A stretch of DNA of 64,000 bases. Origin: CACIAM-69d sp001698445. Its GTDB lineage: Bacteria > Cyanobacteriota > Cyanobacteriia > CACIAM-69d. The DNA lies in assembly GCF_043235035.1 (NCBI RefSeq), contig NZ_JAZAQF010000016.1:1-64000 (forward strand), written 5' to 3'. The position numbers were made by a program, and so were the translations under genes. The notes below the pieces were generated by a model. The model ran no database searches and was not told where the DNA came from. It saw nothing but the letters and a program-made list of their open reading frames with translations. Positions 1-7,921 of this stretch are shown piece after piece (the stretch's first letter is position 1; the number at the start of each line of letters is the position of its first letter).

Positions 1-160
1 ACGACTAAAGCCACAGGCACGGCGGAACTGTGATGGGGGTAGCGAGGCGAGGCTTTCGTAGAGCATCTCCCGAGGGTGGTGACAGCGACTTTCTACACCG
101 CTATTCTATTCGTGCAAGAGGTCTATTAGATTCCTCCAAGGTTGATGCAAAGCACAAGTC

Positions 161-194
161 AAAAAGTCTCGATCCCGCAATTAGCTATTGGGGA
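161..194 (-). terminator. Possible terminator of the CRISPR effector operon
   Basis: Read on the minus strand, an imperfect stem (TCCCCAAT pairing with ATTG-C-GGGA, one bulge, loop AGCTA) lies about 40 nt past the stop codon of the last operon gene and is followed, after seven bases, by a run of five T. The stem is short and the T-run is offset, so this is a weak call. The rest of positions 1-235 shows no CRISPR repeat, gene or other element that I recognise. Confidence 0.3.
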
Positions 195-235
195 TAAAAG
201 ATGGTATTTGTTCGTCAAAGCTTCTATGTCAAGAG

Positions 236-1765
236 TTACAGCCCATCAACTTCTCGCTCTAATTTTTGATGAACCAAAATCATCAGGCTTGCAACTTCAT
301 AGTCATCATCGATTTGATCAATTGATTTAAATTTCTGACCAGAAATGAAATTCAAGCAATTCAAAACACGCTCTTTCCACAAGCTTTCAGGATCAGAGTC
401 TCTAGGATCAATTTTCCATGCCTTAAAAACTGACCCTTTGTCTTTTAATCCTGACAGTTTATGGAACAGATCATTTCTACTATCAAATACATGATTCCCA
501 AAAGTCCATATATCTAAGTCTCTTGATTCATTAATTCGTTTCTTGAAGTCAATAGCAAAATATAAACCTTTTCCATAGCGGTTAAAATCTTTTGTTCTTC
601 CAGCTCCAAGTTCGACAGTGATGGATCTTGATTCAGACGGAAATTCTTGATCTGCCCATTTTCGTAATAGCCCTTCAACAGCCCGAAAGCTATGGAACAT
701 AGCTTCCACCGTATCCACACGCTCTAAGCGCTTGACGGCTAGATAAGCAGACTCATAGGCTGTTGACCACCACAATTGCTTTCTTTGAAGAGCCAAGTCA
801 TGAAAGTCAGGAATCAATGTAAGTGTGTCAAAGAATTTATCGAATTCTGCAAAATTCCACTGAATTGCAGCCTCCAGCAATAGAGTCAGTTCTTTAGATA
901 ATTCAAAATTGAGTAATCCTTGAACTGCTGCATAATTACCAAACTTCAGCAGCTCTCTCGCTTGTTGTTTTTTAATTCCACGCAAGTAGCTAGAACTTTT
1001 GATAAGCTGTGCTGATTTTGTAGGATTATTACTTGTCCTGAGGTTGCTTTGATTTTCGCTCGTGACCAAGAAGCGAACGCGATCACCAAAATATGACAAG
1101 GCCATAAACTGTACAGCCGAGGAGATAGCCGGTGTACTAGCCTGGTGGCTCACGTACACCGCCTCAAGTTCGCTATCAGTTACCAAGAGATCGCTATTCA
1201 AAACAGCAAATTTTTGGCGCACCAGCTCTAGCACTGAGTCCCAATTATCCAAACTGTCAGCAACAGTCTCCGGTTGCAAAACAATTGGCTCTACTACTTG
1301 GGCATTAGGCAACTGCTCGCTAAAGTAGCGCTTCAAAATTGGGAGCAGTTCATAGGTATCTTGCCAATAGGGACTCTTTTCCCCTCGTTCAGTCCGATTA
1401 TCTGCAAAAATCTTGGACTGATCAGTCAAGACTAGAACGATTTGACTTAGTTCGCTAGACTGCTGCACTTTCTGAGTGAAGTCTTCCAATAAAGGAAAGG
1501 TCAAATAATTAAAAATGTTGTCTTGTAAATCTAGCTGCTTCTGGTAAACCCTGCCCAAGACTCGGGAGGGAACACGATAGGATGCATCTGACTCATTACT
1601 AGCCACAAGAAAAGGAATCCCATAGCAGTCAGATTTGATACTGGTAAACCAACGAGTCCACATACGTCCACTGAACTGTTGACTGCTACATCCTGCGTCT
1701 TGGTTTGCCTCGTCGCTCTTGAGCTGAACATCGCTGCTACCGATCGTCAAAATCCAAATTTTCAT
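236..1765 (-). CDS. CARF-HEPN type III CRISPR ancillary ribonuclease (Csx1/Csm6-like)
   Basis: This 509-residue protein is the last gene of the type III operon. Its N-terminal half looks like a CARF ligand-binding fold: a first strand ending in GSSD (residues 9-12) and a later S-x4-TPAISSA stretch (about 206-217), resembling the G/S-G-TP loop of CARF proteins. The C-terminal half has a helix FRAVEGLLRKW (about 360-370) and the motif RNDLFH (R430, H435), which fits the R-x4-6-H active site of HEPN ribonucleases. By family knowledge such proteins bind cyclic oligoadenylate made by Cas10 and then cut RNA. Its ATG overlaps the upstream stop codon as ATGA, so translation is probably coupled. The exact subfamily cannot be fixed by eye. 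CARF and HEPN are inferred from motifs. Confidence 0.75.
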   Translation of the reverse strand: MKIWILTIGSSDVQLKSDEANQDAGCSSQQFSGRMWTRWFTSIKSDCYGIPFLVASNESDASYRVPSRVLGRVYQKQLDLQDNIFNYLTFPLLEDFTQKVQQSSELSQIVLVLTDQSKIFADNRTERGEKSPYWQDTYELLPILKRYFSEQLPNAQVVEPIVLQPETVADSLDNWDSVLELVRQKFAVLNSDLLVTDSELEAVYVSHQASTPAISSAVQFMALSYFGDRVRFLVTSENQSNLRTSNNPTKSAQLIKSSSYLRGIKKQQARELLKFGNYAAVQGLLNFELSKELTLLLEAAIQWNFAEFDKFFDTLTLIPDFHDLALQRKQLWWSTAYESAYLAVKRLERVDTVEAMFHSFRAVEGLLRKWADQEFPSESRSITVELGAGRTKDFNRYGKGLYFAIDFKKRINESRDLDIWTFGNHVFDSRNDLFHKLSGLKDKGSVFKAWKIDPRDSDPESLWKERVLNCLNFISGQKFKSIDQIDDDYEVASLMILVHQKLEREVDGL

Positions 1766-3537
1766 GCTTTAACATCTCCCCATACTTGCTGAAATTCATC
1801 TGGATTTGTACTCAAGAACGCTAAAAAGTCTCTACATTCTTGAGAGTCATCTGGAAAAATTGTTAGCACTTCCAGATATTTAATGGTTTTCTTGGGAATC
1901 TTCTTGCCTGGGCTATTAGGATCTGGGACTAGTCGAATTACAGGATACATACGATGGATAATTCGACTAATAGTGCCGATTTTCCCTGTAAAAGGTTTCT
2001 TGTAAATCGACCCCTCTGATTGGACTCCTTGAATTGCTGGCTGATATGGCTTGTGAAACCAATAAACTGCAACAGAATCTTCGGCACTACTAGCTAATCG
2101 CGACCACACTTGGACATTACTGGGATGCCAGGCTTCCCGCCAATCCTTAGCCCACTGATTAGAGCGAACAGTAATTCCTTGCAGCTCCATCCACTGACAG
2201 GTCACAGCCCGAACATTATCTAAAAACGGAGTAATCCGCTCAACACTGGCAAACGTCGTATTTCGGAGCTGGCTTTGCTCGTCTAACCATTGCCAATGGC
2301 AACCAATCAAAGCCTTATAACTATCTTCATAATAGTCTTCAAAAAATTCACGATGATCGGCCCGCCGCCAGGACTTTCCAAAGCCGCCCACAAGCATGGC
2401 AAAGCGCATCAAGTTAGTAACTAGCTTCATCAATGCATTTTCCTGATTGGCATTAGCAAGAGGACGGTTTAAAAGCCAATTCAACTTTCCTTCCACTAAG
2501 TAAGCAGGTTGAGCATAGCTTCCTGATCCAAACGACTCGATTTCTAGTTTTGACTCGCGAAACTGAAGTCCCAGAAACCCCACAGTTGGTTCACCAGATT
2601 GAATTCCCCCAAAGAGATCTTCAACTAGTTGATCGGCGGTCTTGGCATCTGTTAAGCCGCCAAATAAGCGTAGAGCATGACCACGCAAAGAAGCACGAAA
2701 GATATTATGGCGAAACTCACCCGAGCCATCGATTAATTTGGCAGCCTGACCTTGACCTTTAAGGCTGACTGAATATAAAACTTTTCTCGGTTTGACCGAT
2801 AAAACTTGTGCAAGCTGTCCATAGCCCGTAGCAGTCTTAGAACCCAAGCCAACGGATAGTGCTCGCTCCCAAATTGTCCAAATGGTTTGCCACTCAGCAT
2901 CCGATAGTGGTCGATTGCTGGAAATAGCAAAACGCAATGTTGGTTGATAGAGCGAAACTAAGGCGTAGGCACTTTCGCCAGTAGGCTTTTGATTGGTTGG
3001 CACAGCTTTCACCTGCCACCCTTGTTGAGGATGAACGAGGTCAACTAGGCCCTCCGTCCAATCATTGGTTGGGTAAGCCCCAAGAAAGCGCAGAATGCCA
3101 GGGTGGAGATCTGTTTCTTTGCCGCAATAGCGATCGGTACTGCCTGCTGCAACCACTCCTGAAGCCTCAGCTTGTTCGCAAGCATTCCGAAATGCTCCCT
3201 TCATGCTGCTGCCTGGATAGAACGGGATTCCTGCCTTCCCCAAAACCGGCCGAATAATCCCATCATCCTGGCCACCATTAGTAACAAATCGCCAGGAAAT
3301 TTGATAGGACTTGGCACTATAAACCGGTGTTTGCTTGTCCTGAGCATCCTGAGCAGGAATCTGTTCAGCCTTGTCAACCCACTCGTCAACCCATACTTCA
3401 ACATCTTGGAGTTGACCTTCTTTAGGCTTACCCGACCTCTTTTCAGAGTCAAGGCGTTGCAGTTGCGATCGCCCATCAATCTGGGCGCGAAACATCATGG
3501 GCACTTTTTTATAACTATCAGGAATCGCTGGCATCAT
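1762..3537 (-). CDS. cmr6: Cmr6-type RAMP protein with a second, Cmr1-like RAMP half
   Basis: At 591 residues this is about twice the usual Cmr6 length. The first half has the Cmr6 signatures PGSSMKGAFRN (108-118) and the glycine-rich loop GLGSKTATGYG (230-240). The second half starts a new RAMP-like unit: FRHNIFRASLRGHALRLFGG (275-294) resembles the N-terminal R-x-S-x-x-G-x-x-R motif of Cmr1, and GGFGKSWRRAD (384-394) resembles the Cmr1 glycine/arginine loop. No separate cmr1 exists in the operon, so a Cmr6-Cmr1 fusion is the likely reading. The gene overlaps cmr5 by 20 nt and the CARF-HEPN gene by 4 nt (ATGA). Residues after about 430 match nothing I recognise. The Cmr6 call is firm; the Cmr1 identity is inference. 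Confidence 0.8.
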   Translation of the reverse strand: MMPAIPDSYKKVPMMFRAQIDGRSQLQRLDSEKRSGKPKEGQLQDVEVWVDEWVDKAEQIPAQDAQDKQTPVYSAKSYQISWRFVTNGGQDDGIIRPVLGKAGIPFYPGSSMKGAFRNACEQAEASGVVAAGSTDRYCGKETDLHPGILRFLGAYPTNDWTEGLVDLVHPQQGWQVKAVPTNQKPTGESAYALVSLYQPTLRFAISSNRPLSDAEWQTIWTIWERALSVGLGSKTATGYGQLAQVLSVKPRKVLYSVSLKGQGQAAKLIDGSGEFRHNIFRASLRGHALRLFGGLTDAKTADQLVEDLFGGIQSGEPTVGFLGLQFRESKLEIESFGSGSYAQPAYLVEGKLNWLLNRPLANANQENALMKLVTNLMRFAMLVGGFGKSWRRADHREFFEDYYEDSYKALIGCHWQWLDEQSQLRNTTFASVERITPFLDNVRAVTCQWMELQGITVRSNQWAKDWREAWHPSNVQVWSRLASSAEDSVAVYWFHKPYQPAIQGVQSEGSIYKKPFTGKIGTISRIIHRMYPVIRLVPDPNSPGKKIPKKTIKYLEVLTIFPDDSQECRDFLAFLSTNPDEFQQVWGDVKA

Positions 3538-3940
3538 CTAACTTCCCAATTTTGTAACGCTGAGTCCACCAAACCAAGCAATCGCAAAGCTGTGTCAAAA
3601 CGGCGATCGCCACTCGTTGATCTTCAATGGGTAAGTCCCAAAGCTGCTTAGAAACATGCTGAATCTTGCTGGTTTCTTGGGGGTTGATCGCATCCTTCGG
3701 CAGATTGATATCTACCTGCGACATAACTCCACAAAATTCATCCCAGGTTTCTTTCCAATACTTAGACTTTTGCTCTTCCTTGCCCTTGAGCCGCAAGTGC
3801 TCACCCCAAAATCGCTCTAGTCCATAGGCCACGGACATACGCATTTTGTGGGATTGATTCAAAGATTTTGGATCGCGAGTACGGGCTGCCAATACTAACT
3901 TCTGGGCAATGCGATCGAGTTCATAGGACTTCCAAGTCAT
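3518..3940 (-). CDS. cmr5: Cmr5 small subunit of the type III-B effector complex
   Basis: This 140-residue, charged and probably all-helical protein sits between cmr4 and the cmr6 fusion, the usual place of cmr5. The opening SYELDRIAQKLV and the later helix VAIAVLTQLCDCLVWW fit the Cmr5 family, whose members form the minor filament alongside the Cmr4 backbone and contact the target RNA. Its ATG shares one base with the cmr4 stop codon (TAATG), implying coupled translation. Sequence similarity among small subunits is low, so size, composition and position carry most of the weight. Confidence 0.75.
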   Translation of the reverse strand: MTWKSYELDRIAQKLVLAARTRDPKSLNQSHKMRMSVAYGLERFWGEHLRLKGKEEQKSKYWKETWDEFCGVMSQVDINLPKDAINPQETSKIQHVSKQLWDLPIEDQRVAIAVLTQLCDCLVWWTQRYKIGKLDDASDS

Positions 3941-4773
3941 TACTGGTCACCTCCCAAAAGCAGCACACGACAGCGACCAAAGCCAATCGATTCGAGTCCA
4001 CCAAAATAGATTTCAGATTCCTTGTGGTCTCCAAAGGGTTTCCAGCCCTTTTCTTTTAAGGCAACTGGAAAAATCAAAACGCAGCCCTCTGGCAATGCTT
4101 CCGTGTTAAAGAAAGCCCCCCTTTCCGTGTCAACCTTCTTCACCTTATCGAGGAGCTTAACGCGGCTTTGGCGATAAAGCGCCATGTCATGCAGCATGGA
4201 AATATCATTGTCATCAACCACCACGAGCTTGTTTCGATCTAGATCAAGATCAACAGGCACCCAAGGAGACAAATCAGCCGTATTCGTAATTTCCAAAAAT
4301 CCAAGATTGAAGAACAGAATTTTTCCTCGGCCTTGAACTTGTCGTCCTTGCAACCCTTTTGGTGCAGTGTAGGGTGCAGGTACGTCGGCTTTGATGCCCG
4401 TAATCCGTTGATAGCGCTTGAGCAGAGACGGGCAACTGACCCAAACAACTGGCTGTCCTGGACAAAAGACCGGAAACCAAACTAAGGAAGCATATTCAAA
4501 CTTCACCAAGGCTTCAGTAGTTCCGCCATCGGGTTGACCATCTACAGCTTCATGACCATACCAGCGGTTAGTGGCTGTGCGATCGGGGTCTTCTTCTTCT
4601 GAACTCCGCATCTCTGCCCGAAAGCGGCCACGAATCGAGCTGCCAGGAATGATGCCAGTTTGGGTGAACTGATCCCGAAAGATCAGGTTCAAATTACCGG
4701 TTTCTTCGCCTGCCGTTGCCCCCACATGCAGTGGCGCTAGGGTCTCAATTATGCCGAACGCTTTGTGGTACAT
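3940..4773 (-). CDS. cmr4: Cmr4 backbone RAMP subunit, catalytic aspartate apparently absent
   Basis: This 277-residue RAMP protein has the Cmr4 opening: LAPLHVGA (13-20) followed by IIPGSSIRGRFR (41-52). Cmr4 copies form the filament that holds the crRNA, and in studied systems a conserved Asp in a G-x-x-D-x-P loop cuts target RNA every six nucleotides. Aligned by eye through R33-D34 and the PGSS motif, that Asp falls on Leu28 in the stretch TGNLNLIFRD. The loop has Asn residues and no Asp at this place, so slicing may be lost. The gene overlaps cmr3 by 25 nt and shares one base with cmr5. Family identity is solid; loss of activity is inferred from a hand alignment. Confidence 0.88.
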   Translation of the reverse strand: MYHKAFGIIETLAPLHVGATAGEETGNLNLIFRDQFTQTGIIPGSSIRGRFRAEMRSSEEEDPDRTATNRWYGHEAVDGQPDGGTTEALVKFEYASLVWFPVFCPGQPVVWVSCPSLLKRYQRITGIKADVPAPYTAPKGLQGRQVQGRGKILFFNLGFLEITNTADLSPWVPVDLDLDRNKLVVVDDNDISMLHDMALYRQSRVKLLDKVKKVDTERGAFFNTEALPEGCVLIFPVALKEKGWKPFGDHKESEIYFGGLESIGFGRCRVLLLGGDQ

Positions 4774-5873
4774 TCTGGAACTCCTTGAATTTCAACCGGT
4801 AAACAGAGACCACAGCCCAATTGCTTGAGTGAAAATCCTTCCTTGGGAAACCACTCTTCGGGAAATTCCCACCAGGTCATGTTTAAAGGCTCTCGGAAAA
4901 CATAAACACTGCCACTGGGAACGGCATACCGACCTCGCCCCAATCGCCGTCCTTTGCGAGGGTCATCTTTGTTTTGACCAACTCGATAGCGGTAGGGCAC
5001 AGGTTTATCCATCAACAGCTTGAGATCGCGCTTCGGAAAAGTTGGGTGTTGTGGATAGCGATAGGAAAGGTTATTTGATCCCCAAGCAGCCGGAGTAATT
5101 AAGGCAAAAGCGCGGGAAATTTTTTGGGCTAGCAACCTGTTCAATGGATGCTGCTCATCAATTGGCTCATTCGCAATCTCTACCAAATGCCCTTCTCCAC
5201 CAAAACGATGCCAACCATTGAGTTCTAAAGTTTCCAGGTTGGTTAAATACACTAAGCAGATATCTTCAGGAATCTGGACGACATTTTCCAGGAACAAACC
5301 ATTCTTTTCTAAAACATGGCATTCATCCCCTTTCATCCGAGGATGTAGAAAAGAAGTCGATTGCCAAGGTGTAGCTTTTAAGTATCGAGCATCTTGCCTA
5401 ATTTCATCTCTAGACCAACCCCAAGTATCAATCAACTGCCAAGTAGCTGATGATGCGGGCTTGAGGTCTTGCTTGGAACGATGCCATCGATATTGATTCA
5501 GGTAATCACTATCAGGGAGAGGATCTCTTGTTTCCCCTAGACTTTCAGGACGTTCTTTGCGTTGCAATGACCACTCATCTGATGCCTTATTATCAATGAT
5601 TTGGTGACGAGACATAGGCACATAAAATTCAAATGGGTGATCTGTATATGCCCAGAATGGCCCTGCAACCGTAAGTTGTTGCTTTAGGATTTGCGGATCT
5701 GCAAAGCATTGCGATCGATTAGCGTTCAGAATCAGACCAGCGATCGCTGCCGAATCAGGAGGAAATTTGTAGTTGGACTTGCCCACCAAGTTTTCTGGCG
5801 ACAGAAATCCACCAGCGCTGGCATACATGAAGCCTAAAGGAGAAACTGTGATTAGGGATTTGAATTGCGACAT
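4749..5873 (-). CDS. cmr3: Cmr3 RAMP subunit (crRNA 5'-handle binding)
   Basis: This 374-residue protein has the Cmr3 features GFMYASAGGFLSPENLVG near the N terminus and FPPDSAAIAGLIL shortly after, then the late block GRGRYAVPSGSVYVF. Cmr3 pairs with Cas10/Cmr2 at the foot of the complex and binds the 5' handle of the crRNA. I chose ATG 5873 over an upstream TTG at 5882 because family members begin close to this point. The start lies inside the cmr2 coding region (22 nt overlap) and the end overlaps cmr4 by 25 nt, as expected for a tightly coupled operon. Confidence 0.88.
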   Translation of the reverse strand: MSQFKSLITVSPLGFMYASAGGFLSPENLVGKSNYKFPPDSAAIAGLILNANRSQCFADPQILKQQLTVAGPFWAYTDHPFEFYVPMSRHQIIDNKASDEWSLQRKERPESLGETRDPLPDSDYLNQYRWHRSKQDLKPASSATWQLIDTWGWSRDEIRQDARYLKATPWQSTSFLHPRMKGDECHVLEKNGLFLENVVQIPEDICLVYLTNLETLELNGWHRFGGEGHLVEIANEPIDEQHPLNRLLAQKISRAFALITPAAWGSNNLSYRYPQHPTFPKRDLKLLMDKPVPYRYRVGQNKDDPRKGRRLGRGRYAVPSGSVYVFREPLNMTWWEFPEEWFPKEGFSLKQLGCGLCLPVEIQGVPECTTKRSA

Positions 5874-7624
5874 AATTGCCAACCTACTTGAATCAATTCA
5901 TCCATCCAATTCACGATTGCCAAGTCTAGTTCTTGTGGATCTTCAATTTCTCCACACAACGTATCCCAGCCTCCAGGGTTCCCTTGTCGATAGTTCTCGA
6001 ATATTTGTCTAGCCTTGCCGTTGAAGTAAAAATCAAATAGTTCGCAGGCAATGTCGCTGTTGTTGCTAGGAGAGTCCAAGCTAATGGCGTGGCGAGCTTT
6101 TAAAGCAGCCCAATCGCTGTAGAGATGACTCCAGTTCGCTTCAGAACCTGTTTTCTGATTGCGATCGCGATAGCTATCCAAAATGGCTAGTTCATCCCAG
6201 GGGCAAGTCCATTGCACAAACCGACCGCTGTTGAACACAATTCGGATGGTGACTCGATCGCGCCCTAGGGCTTTTGATCGCTGTTCCGCTTCTCGGCAGT
6301 GATGCAAAATATCGCGCTGCGGAACCTGATGACCAGCCCAGACAAACCCCACACTATAAGTCAGCTTAAATCCCAATTCATGCTGTGTGTCTGCTTGGAT
6401 TTTCTGCCACTGATTGGGAAGCGCTTTTAGCCAATTCCAAGCTTCAATCGGCTGAACTTTTGGTGGCGATTGCTTTCGATCACTGGATTCTTCACTGTAA
6501 AGCACACCGAGAAAGTCATCACCACCAGCATAAATTACACGACCCTTGCCCTCGGGAAATAAGTCTTTTGCTTTGGCAAATTCTTGCCCCCAATTTCGCA
6601 TCAAGGTTGAAAATCGTTGGAGATTGTGATCACGCTGTTGGGGGCTATCCGGATGGCGATTGGCTAGATCAGTGAGTTTGTCACCTACCTTGTCACCATC
6701 GCCCATAAACCAACCTGTCCAATAACTCGGCTCGCGATAAATATCGCGAAACGACGTTTCGGGATGATGAATGCCAATATCAAGGGCTAATGGCTCAAAA
6801 GTCACAAGGCGTTTTGCCAGCTCAGGAATGCTCAAGCGTTCGCGGGGGCTGACAAATTTCCCGCCGTCATTATCTGGATTAGCAAAGTGATCCTTCAGTT
6901 CTTGATCAGAAGGAAATGATTGATGGCGGCGCTTAAAATCATCTAAAATCCAGGCTAAGCGAAGATAAAAACGCTCAATATCCTGTCTTTCGCTGTCTGA
7001 AAATGATCGCCCTGGATTGTTGTCAGGTTTGCCCAATCCGGGCCAGGCGATCGCATCGGCTCCCGCAATACTCGAACTTTCACCAACCCAATTAATCCCA
7101 ATCCAATCGCGTTTGAGCTTACGATTTTCTAAGTCCTCCATCGCGGATTGGGGTGTTGTGCCATAGCCCCAAAACACTTCCCAGGCATAGAGACCCCAAC
7201 GCTCCCACTCACCTGCCCCACGCCGATCGCCAGGGATAGGCTGCGACCAACAGTAGGCCTCATCCGGCAGATTTTGCTCAACCCAGCAGCGACAAGATTT
7301 GAGGAGTGCTTGCCAATTCTTCAGCAAGCTCTTTTTGACAGTATCGCGCTTAATTTTTGGCCCTTTCAGGAGGATGCGATTGGGCATACCCCGTTGGTGA
7401 TCGATGCAGGCTGGCGAAATCACCTCAGTACTCTGTCCGCCTGAATTGCTGGCTGAATCGTGGATGATGTCTTGGATTAGTTGTTGGCTCAGATAAGACA
7501 AAATTTGCGATGCACCAAACAGATCACGCAGCTTGCGAGACTTCTCGATAAACCCTTGTACGGGCGCAAAGCTGATCGCGGTGTAGATGGGGGCGGAATC
7601 AGACATCGTTGGTTCTGAAGTCAT
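5852..7624 (-). CDS. cmr2: Cas10/Cmr2 large subunit without an N-terminal HD domain
   Basis: This is the first gene of the operon. The family motif FAPVQGFIEKSRKLRDLFGAS begins at about residue 19, whereas full-length Cmr2 has an HD nuclease domain of roughly 150-200 residues before it. The 590-residue length (usual 850-1000) agrees with loss of that domain. A palm motif GDGDKVGDKL lies at about 308-317 and the cyclase motif GGDD at 367-370 (AGGDDFLGVLY), so synthesis of cyclic oligoadenylate should be possible. An HD pair at 55-56 comes after the PVQ-F motif and is not the nuclease site. Start ATG 7624 is used; an ATG six codons later is also possible. A separate HD protein outside the window cannot be excluded. 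Confidence 0.9.
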   Translation of the reverse strand: MTSEPTMSDSAPIYTAISFAPVQGFIEKSRKLRDLFGASQILSYLSQQLIQDIIHDSASNSGGQSTEVISPACIDHQRGMPNRILLKGPKIKRDTVKKSLLKNWQALLKSCRCWVEQNLPDEAYCWSQPIPGDRRGAGEWERWGLYAWEVFWGYGTTPQSAMEDLENRKLKRDWIGINWVGESSSIAGADAIAWPGLGKPDNNPGRSFSDSERQDIERFYLRLAWILDDFKRRHQSFPSDQELKDHFANPDNDGGKFVSPRERLSIPELAKRLVTFEPLALDIGIHHPETSFRDIYREPSYWTGWFMGDGDKVGDKLTDLANRHPDSPQQRDHNLQRFSTLMRNWGQEFAKAKDLFPEGKGRVIYAGGDDFLGVLYSEESSDRKQSPPKVQPIEAWNWLKALPNQWQKIQADTQHELGFKLTYSVGFVWAGHQVPQRDILHHCREAEQRSKALGRDRVTIRIVFNSGRFVQWTCPWDELAILDSYRDRNQKTGSEANWSHLYSDWAALKARHAISLDSPSNNSDIACELFDFYFNGKARQIFENYRQGNPGGWDTLCGEIEDPQELDLAIVNWMDELIQVGWQLCRNSNP

Positions 7625-7921
7625 ATTGAAAGCCTTGTGACCTCATGAAAATCGCATCGTCTTGAGCATGAGGCTGATGAAACGTCTGCAAAAGCACCCA
7701 AGTGCTTTACCCATAAGTCCGGCTGGCGATCGCCATGATGTTCACGCTTGTGTCCTGGCTCCTATCTTAAAGGATTGATCGCAGGAGTCCGGTGTAAGTT
7801 TTAATATTGTTCGTTAAGCAAAATGAATGCTTGTAAGTCTTTGTATTATTGGGTTTTGCACGATCACCCCTAGCACCCGAAAATATTATTTTCTATTAGG
7901 CGGGCGGCTGGAGATGTGTTA
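7625..7921. promoter_or_regulatory. Divergent promoter region between the cmr operon and the WYL gene
   Basis: This 297-bp spacer separates cmr2 (minus) from the WYL gene (plus) and must hold both promoters. It contains a perfect inverted repeat AAAGCAC-CCAA-GTGCTTT (7691-7708), about 70 nt upstream of cmr2, and a second, AAGCA-N7-TGCTT, near 7817-7833. Either could be an operator for the WYL protein. Its AT content rises toward 7800-7890. No individual promoter element could be assigned with confidence. Confidence 0.45.

Noticed and set aside
1..235. Possible CRISPR array or leader next to the effector operon
   Set aside because: No repeat of 28-40 bp recurs here, and no partial copy of any repeat is visible. 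The array, cas1, cas2 and cas6 must be elsewhere or absent.
142..330. 62-codon plus-strand open frame at the left edge
   Set aside because: It overlaps the end of the CARF-HEPN gene in antisense and has no ribosome site or recognisable sequence.
3172..3651. 159-codon plus-strand open frame inside cmr6/cmr5
   Set aside because: It lies antisense to two overlapping cmr genes and has no family features; it is a shadow of their codons.
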